A stretch of 48,608 bases of DNA from Bacteroidales bacterium (GTDB taxonomy: Bacteria; Bacteroidota; Bacteroidia; Bacteroidales; VadinHA17): assembly GCA_019429325.1 (NCBI GenBank), contig JAHYJA010000004.1, positions 1-48,608 of the forward strand, read 5' to 3'. Each line of letters begins with the position of its first letter. The stretch's first letter is position 1. Of this stretch, positions 7,493 to 14,716 are shown piece by piece. Made by a program: the position numbers and the translations under genes. Below the pieces are notes generated by a model that had not been told where the DNA came from, ran no database searches, and saw nothing but the letters and a program-made list of their open reading frames with translations.

Positions 7493-8743
7493 TTAATGTG
7501 CCGGGTAGTTAAGTTCTATTTTCTCTTCAGAGCCGAGCAACAGTGCGACGACAAGTGTAAGGTATTCTCTTAAATGACGAGTGATCAGATAATTATCTAA
7601 TACAAGCTGGCGGGCGTTCCTTCCCATGGCTTCCATTAATTCCCGATGCTTGAGCAGGTAGCGGATTCTCATTGCCGCTCCTTCTGGGGTATTTACCCTG
7701 AATCCGTTGTAATGGTTTAAAACCTGTAGTTTGATCCCGCCGACATCTCCTCCTATCACCGGCTTCCCTTTCCATAAGCCTTCTGTTACGGTAAGTCCGA
7801 AACCCTCCTTCAAAGATTTTTGTATAATTATATCAGAGCCTCTCTGCAAGGCGTTAATAGCCCTGTGGGCATCAGAGGGAAGCTCAAGAATATGTACATC
7901 GGGGTCATTTCCGGCAAAAGCTTTTACCTCCTGAAGTACCTGACTGCCTTCCGGATCATCCGTTGCTCCTCCACCGGCCAGGACAAGTTGAACAGGGACA
8001 TAGTTTTTGATCAGCCGGTAACTCCGTATGACACCAATAGGGTCTTTGAAACGATCGAATCTTGAAACCTGGGTAATAACCGGGCAATCTTTCTTAATGC
8101 CCCAGCTATCGAGAAACTCTGATACAACATTTTCCGGGAGTTCGATATTTTTATCGCTCAGCGGGTCAATGCTTGGAGGTATCAGATAGAGAGGGTGGGT
8201 AAGAGGCTGGGCAAATGACGAGAGGGACCATATACTGGCATCATAACCTTTAATATATTCACGTAAGTACTTCCAGACAGGACGATAGGGATGGCTCACA
8301 TCTATATGGCAACGCCATACCCACTTCCCCTTCCTCCCCGTGCAGTAATGGAGGAATGCCGCAGGCTGAGGGTCATGGATGAAAACAATATCTGCTTCTT
8401 CAAGTTTATCCTTCAGCCTTTCGAAATTCTCCAGATTGGTTTTCTCATATATGGCCAGTAGCTCAGAGGAAATGTCATCGCGGTCACCCTGCAGGGAATT
8501 ATGCATTTTCTTGGTGCACTGATAAAATTCCTTCTCTCCGGTAATAACTTCCCAATCAGCATTGATCCCCAGTTCTCTTTTTAACGGAACAAGACGGTTC
8601 AGGATCTCTGCCACACCTCCGCCTTCTTTTGTAGAGTTGACATGAAGTATTCTCGCACCTTTCAAAGGATTAGCGAGCTGTCTGATATGATCGGTTACTT
8701 CGTTACCTACTATTTGTGCATATTGTTCAAGCAGATTTTCCAT
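7493..8743 (-). CDS. treT: Trehalose synthase (glycosyltransferase), GT4 family, TreT type
   Basis: TreT makes trehalose from an NDP-glucose and glucose, or runs in reverse. The 416-residue protein opens with HVNSTKEGGGVAEILNRLVPL (residues about 34-54), the hallmark of this GT4 subfamily. It continues with VFIHDPQPAAFL, the WRCHIDVS block and SRFDRFKDP. The catalytic E-x7-E-like motif KEGFGLTVTEGLWKGKPVIGG follows. These blocks set it apart from ordinary GT4 sugar transferases. It overlaps the upstream DUF5752 gene by 17 bp and lies 6 bp before glgA, which supports joint translation and use of a common NDP-glucose pool. The direction of reaction in vivo and the preferred nucleotide cannot be read from sequence. 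Confidence 0.88.
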   Translation of the reverse strand: MENLLEQYAQIVGNEVTDHIRQLANPLKGARILHVNSTKEGGGVAEILNRLVPLKRELGINADWEVITGEKEFYQCTKKMHNSLQGDRDDISSELLAIYEKTNLENFERLKDKLEEADIVFIHDPQPAAFLHYCTGRKGKWVWRCHIDVSHPYRPVWKYLREYIKGYDASIWSLSSFAQPLTHPLYLIPPSIDPLSDKNIELPENVVSEFLDSWGIKKDCPVITQVSRFDRFKDPIGVIRSYRLIKNYVPVQLVLAGGGATDDPEGSQVLQEVKAFAGNDPDVHILELPSDAHRAINALQRGSDIIIQKSLKEGFGLTVTEGLWKGKPVIGGDVGGIKLQVLNHYNGFRVNTPEGAAMRIRYLLKHRELMEAMGRNARQLVLDNYLITRHLREYLTLVVALLLGSEEKIELNYPAH

Positions 8744-9401
8744 TAGATGCCTTTTTTAAAGAATTACTGTAAACCCTGTGAATTTCCTGCCGCAGCTCAT
8801 TTAATGTTGTGAAATACGGATCTATTGCATCGAGGTCTTCAACAAGCCCGCTATACCTGTCCCCAAAACCCTTGAGCCAGACAGAAAAATCGTTCTTGCT
8901 TTCCTGAGTCCTGCGCCGGGCATCTATAAAATGAAAAAAGATGCTTCCCAGAGACATGCCGGGGATTGAGACAATGAGCTCTTCCGGATCGCTGTAACTT
9001 ATACCCGTATCGAAAATCACGATCTGCGACCTGATAAAGTCGAATTCATGCCCTGCCTTAACCCACGGGACATGATCTGATTCTGACAGCCGCTCCTCAA
9101 TGATCTCAACAACCTCATTACGAAGATCTTCAACGTTCTTGTAAATGTTCGGATCGATTATCGAAAGCTGTTCCGCGAGTTTCGGATCATGCAAATCCCT
9201 CGATGCCCACACGGCAAAATCATTTTGAAATTCCGGATCGTCAAAATGAGGATGTAACAACCCCCCCCAGAAATGATAATAAATTGATCCTGAGTGTATT
9301 TTTTTCAGCAGGTCTCTGAATTCTCTCAGGTTTTGTGCTTTTTCACCAGTGGCGATCGGTATAAGTGCACAATCCAGAATCCTAAAGGTTTGATTGGTCA
9401 T
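8727..9401 (-). CDS. DUF5752-family protein with an internal duplication
   Basis: I recognise the 224-residue product as DUF5752, a family of unknown function that is often next to treT-like genes. The two halves are related. GSIYYHF (38-44), NDFAVW (60-65) and IIDPNIYKNVEDLRNEV (81-97) match GSIFFHF (152-158), NDFSVW (170-175) and AIDPYFTTLNELRQEI (192-207), an offset of about 110 residues. There is no signal peptide or membrane helix, so it is likely cytoplasmic. It is the first gene of the operon, and its 3' end overlaps treT by 17 bp, which suggests translational coupling and perhaps a partner role for TreT. Function is not known. Confidence 0.8.
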   Translation of the reverse strand: MTNQTFRILDCALIPIATGEKAQNLREFRDLLKKIHSGSIYYHFWGGLLHPHFDDPEFQNDFAVWASRDLHDPKLAEQLSIIDPNIYKNVEDLRNEVVEIIEERLSESDHVPWVKAGHEFDFIRSQIVIFDTGISYSDPEELIVSIPGMSLGSIFFHFIDARRRTQESKNDFSVWLKGFGDRYSGLVEDLDAIDPYFTTLNELRQEIHRVYSNSLKKASNGKSA

Positions 9402-9440
9402 ACCTGTATGTTTTAGATGATCATGTTGCAGTCTTATCTA

Positions 9441-9476
9441 TAATATTGTTAATCATGATATTATAAAACAATATTA
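9441..9476. promoter_or_regulatory. Inverted repeat upstream of the treT operon
   Basis: TAATATTGTT at 9441-9450 and AACAATATTA at 9467-9476 are perfect 10-bp arms around a 16-bp AT-rich centre containing ATCATGAT. It lies 40-75 bp upstream of the DUF5752 start and is a candidate operator. No good TAnnTTTG box was found beside it. Confidence 0.4.
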
Positions 9477-9609
9477 TTTAAAATCATGACAAGATACAGA
9501 AATCTTTTAAAAAGTTAAAAGTTTTGACAACGATATGATAATGGTTAAAAAGCATTTGAAATGATTAATCTTAATATCTTTAATATGCTGTTAACTATAT
9601 GCCGGGTAG

Positions 9610-9879
9610 TTTTTAACAAATGGGTTGAAACCAGGAGTGCTGGTTTTTGAACCCGATAAAGAGTTTCGCTGGCGCGGGCACCTCCTCTTTCCCGGGTTGC
9701 TTGACGGAGAGCATATTTTTGAAATCACAGACAACGGGAACGGTACAACAACCTTTAAACAAAGTGAAAAATTCAATGGGATACTCGTCCCGCTGTTTAA
9801 AAAAATGCTTGACTATAACACAACAAAAGGATTCAACCTGATGAACACCAGGATGAAAGAGAGAGTCGAGGCGAAATAA
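9610..9879 (+). pseudogene. Remnant of an SRPBCC (polyketide cyclase-like) protein
   Basis: The readable part, about 84-90 residues, corresponds to the C-terminal half of a small SRPBCC-fold protein. It reads KPGVLVFEPDKEFRWRGHLL, then FPGLLDGEHIFEITDNGNGTTTFKQSEKFNGILVPLF, and ends in NTRMKERVEAK. Full relatives are about 145-155 residues and have an N-terminal helix-grip half that is missing here. An in-frame stop at 9607-9609 closes the reading frame upstream, and no ATG lies at the head of the fragment; only a TTG at 9625 is available. The ligand of the ancestral protein is unknown. It is most likely a truncated, non-functional gene. Confidence 0.65.
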
Positions 9880-10003
9880 CATCAATCAGGTTAAGTCAGG
9901 GAATGTCAGCCTGGTTATACCTGACCGGCAAAACAGCGGGATGGGAAGCCGGAAATCCTTTTCTGACCGAAAATATATCCGGTATGGCAGGACTCAGCCG
10001 GAA

Positions 10004-10036
10004 TTTGTTGAAATCGAATAAAAATTGATAAATTTG
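10004..10036 (+). promoter_or_regulatory. Bacteroidetes-type promoter for the CDF / J-domain / MgtE operon
   Basis: TTTG at 10004-10007 and TAAATTTG at 10029-10036 match the -33 and -7 consensus with 21 nt between them. The GTG start of the first gene lies 67 nt downstream. Confidence 0.55.
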
Positions 10037-10103
10037 GCGTAAACATCAGTTTTTCATAATTCATTTCAATTCTGACGTTAGTCGGGATGTAACAAAAGGG
10101 TCC

Positions 10104-11027
10104 GTGAAGAATACCGGCTTGGAAGTCTCCCGAAGGGTAAAAAAAATAAAAGAGGTCACCTTAACCGGCTCTTTTGTCAATATATTGCTTACAGCAGGTA
10201 AAATCACTGCCGGTATTGCAGGAAAGAGCTCTGCAATGATAGCTGACGGTGTCCACTCATTATCGGACCTTTTAACGGATATAATCGTAATCGGATTTGT
10301 CGGGGTTTCAGAGAAAGAGAGGGATAGTGACCACCGGTACGGTCACGGGAAATATGAAACCTTCGCCACGATGATGGTAAGCTTCATACTGTTTCTTGTC
10401 GGTACCGGCATTTTCTGGTCCGGCGCCAGAAAAGTTATTGATTCCATAAATGGGGTATCAATTGAACAGCCGGGATTAATAGCTCTTTATGCGGCGCTTG
10501 TTTCGATCGTTAGCAAAGAAGCTCTGTTCTGGTACACCAAGATAGCCGGCAGAAATATAAACAGCCAGACCCTTGTTGCCAACGCGTGGCACCACCGTTC
10601 TGATGCATTCACATCACTTGGAACCGCACTGGGCATATCAGGTGCTATCTTCCTTGGTGAAAAATGGAGAATACTGGACCCTATCGCCGGAATAATTGTA
10701 AGTCTGTTCATTTTGAAAATAGCCTGGAAGATTGCAAATCCCAGTGTCAGGGAACTGCTCGAGAGTTCCCTCCCGGCAGAGACGGAAAACGACATTTCAG
10801 GCATAATATCTAATACCCCGGGGGTTGAGTGCTTCCACAACCTCAGAACAAGGAAAATCGGTGAAGCAATAGCAATTGATGTGCATGTAAAGGTCGATAA
10901 GGAGCTTTCAGTTGAATCATCACATCATATTGCATCGGAAATTGAGAATTCCCTCAGGGAAAAATTCGGTTCCCAATCGCATATAGGCATCCATATCGAA
11001 CCTTTCTACGGAAATCCTGAGACTTAA
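10104..11027 (+). CDS. Cation diffusion facilitator family transporter
   Basis: This 307-residue inner-membrane transporter exports divalent metal (Zn, Fe, Mn or similar) in exchange for protons. The metal-site motifs are present: IADGVHSLSDLLTD in TM2 (Asp48 and the downstream Asp residues) and AWHHRSDAFTS in TM5. The GHGKYET block between TM2 and TM3 is also typical. Residues about 215-300 form the cytoplasmic C-terminal domain, with VECFHNLRTRKIGEAIAIDVHVKVD and a final HIGIHIEP. The start is a GTG; no better ATG fits the family N-terminus. It is the first gene of a tight operon with a J-domain gene (5 bp) and mgtE (11 bp). The exact metal cannot be assigned. Confidence 0.9.
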   Translation: MKNTGLEVSRRVKKIKEVTLTGSFVNILLTAGKITAGIAGKSSAMIADGVHSLSDLLTDIIVIGFVGVSEKERDSDHRYGHGKYETFATMMVSFILFLVGTGIFWSGARKVIDSINGVSIEQPGLIALYAALVSIVSKEALFWYTKIAGRNINSQTLVANAWHHRSDAFTSLGTALGISGAIFLGEKWRILDPIAGIIVSLFILKIAWKIANPSVRELLESSLPAETENDISGIISNTPGVECFHNLRTRKIGEAIAIDVHVKVDKELSVESSHHIASEIENSLREKFGSQSHIGIHIEPFYGNPET

Positions 11028-11032
11028 ATCAA

Positions 11033-11617
11033 ATGAAAGACTACTACAAAATTCTCGGACTGACCAGAGACTCGTCCACTGAAACGATAAAGCAGAAATT
11101 CAAGGAACTGGCCTTTGAATACCATCCTGATGTAAGTGACAACAGGGATGCAGGTGAGATCTTCATCGAAATTTATGAAGCCTACCACATTTTAAGCAAT
11201 CCCGAAAAAAAGAAAAGTTATGACCTGTTGCATGATAAATACATCAACAACATCAGGACTTACATTCCCGAAGAAGAATCTGTCAGGGATGATATCAATA
11301 ATTTATCGGATAGGGCCAGGACGACTGCAAGGCAAAAAGCACAGGTCAGGTACAACGATTTTTTAAGGGATCTGGACTGCTTCTTCACTGAAGGGCAGAA
11401 GGCCGATGGAGTGCCCTATTCGTACAATATGCACAAAAATATTGGCATTTCCGGTGGCATAGGGCCGATGGGAAGCATCAAATCAAAATTTTTCCATGCC
11501 AGGAAATATTTTCTTGCAGAAAAGTACAGAGCGAAAGGATATAAAAGAGGATTTCATCCTATGGTATCAACTACGCCGGTTGGAATAATTAGTTATTTCC
11601 TGCGGTTAATATTCTGA
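11033..11617 (+). CDS. J-domain protein (DnaJ-like, no zinc finger)
   Basis: Residues 1-65 are a J domain (MKDYYKILGLTRDSSTETIKQKFKELAFEYHPD, then AYHILSNPEKKKSYD) with the essential HPD tripeptide, so it should stimulate the ATPase of a DnaK-type chaperone. The remaining 130 residues lack the Gly/Phe-rich region, zinc finger and client domain of DnaJ. They are charged and end in a hydrophobic stretch (VSTTPVGIISYFLRLIF), which may attach the protein to the membrane. It lies between two metal transporter genes and may help their folding or assembly, which is inference. At 194 residues it is a compact co-chaperone, not the housekeeping dnaJ. Confidence 0.8.
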   Translation: MKDYYKILGLTRDSSTETIKQKFKELAFEYHPDVSDNRDAGEIFIEIYEAYHILSNPEKKKSYDLLHDKYINNIRTYIPEEESVRDDINNLSDRARTTARQKAQVRYNDFLRDLDCFFTEGQKADGVPYSYNMHKNIGISGGIGPMGSIKSKFFHARKYFLAEKYRAKGYKRGFHPMVSTTPVGIISYFLRLIF

Positions 11618-11628
11618 GGAGTGATAAT

Positions 11629-12963
11629 ATGATTGAAATGATAGAAAAATTCCACGAACTGATAGCACGGAGGGAATGGAAAAATTTGCGCCAGGAGTTA
11701 AGCACGACAGAAGAGATCAATATTGCGGAGATAATTGAAGAGCTGACTGAAGGCGAGGATATTGTGGTATTCCGCCTGTTAACCAGCAAACAGGCGAAAA
11801 ACACATTTCAGTTTCTTTCTCATGAGAAACAGGAACAGATCATTGAAGGACTTGCAAGAAATTCAACCAGGCTCTCTGCCCTGCTGAACGATCTGGATCC
11901 GGACGACAGGACCGCCTTCTTTGAGGAACTGCCCGGTCAGGTTTCCCAACGTCTGATCCAGCTTTTGTCGCCTGAAGAACGCAAGATCGCTGTTCAGTTA
12001 CTCGGTTATCCCGAAGAGAGTATCGGAAGGCTCATGACTCCGGAGTTTGTAGCGGTAAAACCTCATTTTACCGTTGGCCAGACGCTGGAACATGTCAGAA
12101 GATTCGGCCATAACTCTGAAACCCTTAATGTTATATATGTAGTTGAGGACAACTGGAAACTGATTGATGATATCAAGATAAGGGAAATATTGCTTGCTCA
12201 CCCTGACCAGTTTGTCAGGGATCTCATGGATGATCGTTACGTTTCTCTCAATGCATATGATGATCAGGAGTCTGCCATACGGGTTTTCAAGGATCATGAC
12301 AGGGTGGCCCTGCCGGTGACCGATAGTGAAGGGATCCTTCTGGGAATTGTAACGTTCGATGATATAATGGACGTTGAAGAAGAAGAGGTCACCGAGGACT
12401 TTCATAAATTCGGTTCATTTCAGAATGCCATTATAAACCCTCTTAAAGCAAGGGCAGGCCTCATGTATCAGAAACGTATCCTCTGGCTGACCATACTTGT
12501 GTTTATGAACGTATTTTCGGGTGCCGCCATTGCAGGGTTTGAGAACGTCATACAATCCACTGTTTCCCTTCTGTTCTTCCTTCCCCTTCTGATAGGGAGC
12601 GGAGGTAATGCGGGTTCCCAGTCTGCAACACTTATGATACGTTCGCTGGCTGTCGGGGATGTTGAGGTGAGGGATTGGGTGAGGCTGGTCGGAAAGGAGT
12701 TCCTTGTATCCTTTATGCTGGGGATCACAATGGCTGCAGGCATTTCACTTATTGCAAGCTTCAGGGCTCCTGAAATTATTTTTGTAGTTGCGATAACAAT
12801 GGTTTTAACTGTAATGGCAGGTAGTCTGGTAGGGTTAACAATACCATTTATTTTTACACGACTAAACCTGGACCCTGCCGCGGCCAGCGCCCCGCTGATC
12901 ACTTCCATTGCTGATATTGTGGGTGTAATTATTTATTTCTCAATTGCCGCGTGGTACCTGTGA
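11629..12963 (+). CDS. mgtE: Magnesium transporter MgtE
   Basis: MgtE is a Mg2+-gated channel of the inner membrane. The 444 residues contain the full set of domains. A cytoplasmic superhelical N domain (about 1-130) includes LLNDLDPDDRTAFFEELP. A CBS pair (about 135-255) includes LMTPEFVAVKPHFTVGQTLEHVR and FDDIMDVEEEEVTEDFHKFG. Five transmembrane helices (about 280-444) follow. The pore motifs GGNAGSQSATLMIRSLA and LDPAAASAPLITSIADIVG are conserved, including the Asp that lines the selectivity site. The acidic N and CBS domains would sense cytoplasmic Mg2+ and close the pore. It is the last gene of the CDF / J-domain operon. Confidence 0.93.
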   Translation: MIEMIEKFHELIARREWKNLRQELSTTEEINIAEIIEELTEGEDIVVFRLLTSKQAKNTFQFLSHEKQEQIIEGLARNSTRLSALLNDLDPDDRTAFFEELPGQVSQRLIQLLSPEERKIAVQLLGYPEESIGRLMTPEFVAVKPHFTVGQTLEHVRRFGHNSETLNVIYVVEDNWKLIDDIKIREILLAHPDQFVRDLMDDRYVSLNAYDDQESAIRVFKDHDRVALPVTDSEGILLGIVTFDDIMDVEEEEVTEDFHKFGSFQNAIINPLKARAGLMYQKRILWLTILVFMNVFSGAAIAGFENVIQSTVSLLFFLPLLIGSGGNAGSQSATLMIRSLAVGDVEVRDWVRLVGKEFLVSFMLGITMAAGISLIASFRAPEIIFVVAITMVLTVMAGSLVGLTIPFIFTRLNLDPAAASAPLITSIADIVGVIIYFSIAAWYL

Positions 12964-12996
12964 GTGCGAGACAGGTTTATTGTGATAATTTTATAA

Positions 12997-13311
12997 TTAA
13001 GTGAAAATTTTACTTACCGGAGCTACGATATCGGAGGACCGGACATTCTTACCTACAAGGAGATGCTGCTCCGGTATGCGAAGGTGAGAGGGCTCTGGCG
13101 CCGGATAGTCATTGTGCCTGTGATGACCCCCAGGCTCTCATCCTACTGGCTCTATTTTATCACCTCCACTCCTTATCCCCTTGCACAAAATCTTGTCGAC
13201 AGCATGAAAGTTGAGGTTATCTGCAGGGAAAACAACCTGAGCAGGTTGCTTGGGATATCGCCGATCGGTTACGAAGATGCAGTGAAGGAGGCGCTGGTGA
13301 ATATTTCATAA
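12997..13311 (+). pseudogene. C-terminal remnant of an SDR / NAD(P)H-binding protein
   Basis: From about 13018 the frame reads RSYDIGGPDILTYKEMLLRYAKVRGL, continuing with VPVMTPRLSSYWLYFITSTPYPLAQNLVDSMKVEV. This is the C-terminal third of a family of NAD(P)-binding SDR proteins that are normally about 300-490 residues long. The Rossmann fold with its GxxGxxG motif is absent. An in-frame stop at 12994-12996 lies just upstream, 31 bp after the end of mgtE. A short protein could start at the ATG at 13063, but it would lack any active site. I read it as a decayed gene. Confidence 0.65.
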
Positions 13312-13323
13312 ATCATGCAGGAT

Positions 13324-13360
13324 AAGTGCTGAAATTTTGCTATATTTATCTGCAGCACTT
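13324..13360. promoter_or_regulatory. Inverted repeat before the eRF1-like operon
   Basis: AAGTGCTG and CAGCACTT are perfect 8-bp arms separated by 21 bp. It could be an operator for the downstream operon or a weak terminator for what precedes it, since TTGTTT follows. I cannot decide between these from sequence. Confidence 0.3.
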
Positions 13361-13385
13361 TGTTTAACCAATCTGATACTATCAT

Positions 13386-14453
13386 ATGAATCCGTTATTG
13401 CAGAAAGTAAGGAATATTTACCAGGAAGGATGTGTAACCATCACCCTGAGAACCCACCGGACGAGACCCGATAATGAAAAAGATCCGATAAACCTCAGGA
13501 ATCTTATCAAAGAGGCTGAAAAAAGATTATACAACGACTATGAAAAAAGGTTTGTATGGCCCATCATTGAAAACCTGAACAACCTGGCTGAAAAGATTGA
13601 CCACAGCCATAACCTTGACAGTCTGATAATTTTTGCCAGCCGCGATTTCGCTGAACATACAACCCTTCCTGTCACTGTCGGGGACAGGGTAGTTATTGAC
13701 AACACTTTCGCCACAAGGGACCTGGTAAGGGCAATGCATCAGGAATCAGCCTATTACGTCCTGGTTCTCAGCCGGCAGAAGGCGCGTCTGATAGAAGCCT
13801 TCAACGACAGGGTAACCAAAGAAAAAGCAGGACCATTCCCTGTTGAGAATAAACTTTACGCGACCGACAAGGAGAAACTTTCAACCAACAAGGGGCAGGA
13901 TAATCTCATTGAAGAGTTTTTCAACAGGGTCGACAAGATCCTCTCAGAGACAGTAAAAGATAATCCGTTGCCTCTCTTTCTGGCTACCGAGACCCGGAAT
14001 TTTCATCATTATCTGAAGGTGGCAGATAAAAAGGATCTGATAATTGGGCATTTAAACCAGAACAGGGATGCAGAGAAGGCACAGAACATTGTATCGGATG
14101 TATGGAGTGAAATGAGCGTACTGATAAAGAAAAGGAACAAGGAACGGTTGAATGAGTTGTTTAAAGCAGTAAGCAACAATAAATTCCTTACAGATTACAA
14201 TGAAATGTGGAACGCGATAAAACAGGGCAGGGGTAAAACCCTTTTCGTGAAAAAGGGATTCTATATGCCTGCCCTGCTGGTCAACGATGAAGTTACCATA
14301 GTCGATCGTCACCTGAAGGACCAGAAAGGTATTGTTGACGACATCATCGATGAGATGATCGAGCTTAACCTTCAATATGGCGGAGATACCGTCTTTATTG
14401 AAGGAGACGAAATCAAAAAATTCGGAAACGTTGCTCTTATTACCAGATATTAG
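13386..14453 (+). CDS. Bacterial eRF1-like (baeRF family) protein
   Basis: The 355-residue protein resembles the bacterial archaeo-eukaryotic release-factor-like families, probably the group called baeRF3. Evidence is the order of blocks: SLIIFASRDFAEHTTLPVTVGDRVVIDN, then DLVRAMHQESAYYVLVLSRQKARLIEAFNDRV, which is the nucleotide/RNA-binding-like core. A C-terminal domain with GDTVFIEGDEIKKFGNVALITRY resembles the eRF1 domain 3 / L7Ae-like end. Such proteins are predicted, mostly from comparative genomics, to act on stalled or damaged ribosomes; the biochemical role is not established. It leads a five-gene run that continues with membrane and ion-transport genes. The start ATG lies 74 bp after the SDR remnant. 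Confidence 0.7.
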   Translation: MNPLLQKVRNIYQEGCVTITLRTHRTRPDNEKDPINLRNLIKEAEKRLYNDYEKRFVWPIIENLNNLAEKIDHSHNLDSLIIFASRDFAEHTTLPVTVGDRVVIDNTFATRDLVRAMHQESAYYVLVLSRQKARLIEAFNDRVTKEKAGPFPVENKLYATDKEKLSTNKGQDNLIEEFFNRVDKILSETVKDNPLPLFLATETRNFHHYLKVADKKDLIIGHLNQNRDAEKAQNIVSDVWSEMSVLIKKRNKERLNELFKAVSNNKFLTDYNEMWNAIKQGRGKTLFVKKGFYMPALLVNDEVTIVDRHLKDQKGIVDDIIDEMIELNLQYGGDTVFIEGDEIKKFGNVALITRY

Positions 14454-14481
14454 GACTAAAATCATATTTAATTTTTCCCGC

Positions 14482-14700
14482 ATGAAAAACCTCACAATCC
14501 GTCAGATAATAAACATAGTCCTGATCATTCTGACGCTGATAATTGTCGCTCAGAACCTCGACAGTGTCAGAATCAACTTCCTGTTCATAAAATTCAACCT
14601 TCCGCTGATAATCATCATTGCCTTTGCATTTTTTACAGGATTTCTCACCGCGAAGGTATTCTGGACCAGGAAGCCGAAGGACACCAGGATTGCTGACTGA
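14482..14700 (+). CDS. LapA-like (DUF1049) small membrane protein
   Basis: This 72-residue protein has two hydrophobic helices: IRQIINIVLIILTLIIVAQN and LPLIIIIAFAFFTGFLTAKVFW. The sequence AQNLDSVRINFLFIKFNLPL between them is the signature of the LapA/DUF1049 family. The ATG at 14482 is preferred over an in-frame start at 14377, which would overlap the preceding gene by 77 bp and add non-homologous residues. The family is involved in envelope assembly in proteobacteria (LapA with LapB), but its role in Bacteroidetes is unclear. It lies 28 bp after the eRF1-like gene and 16 bp before the P-type ATPase. Confidence 0.75.
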   Translation: MKNLTIRQIINIVLIILTLIIVAQNLDSVRINFLFIKFNLPLIIIIAFAFFTGFLTAKVFWTRKPKDTRIAD

Positions 14701-14716
14701 GTATAAAAAACACAGT

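Noticed and set aside
9903-10028. A 41-residue small protein gene
   Set aside because: It is too short to judge, has no recognised relatives, and its 3' end overlaps the -33 element of the CDF promoter. It is noted only as possible remnant DNA.
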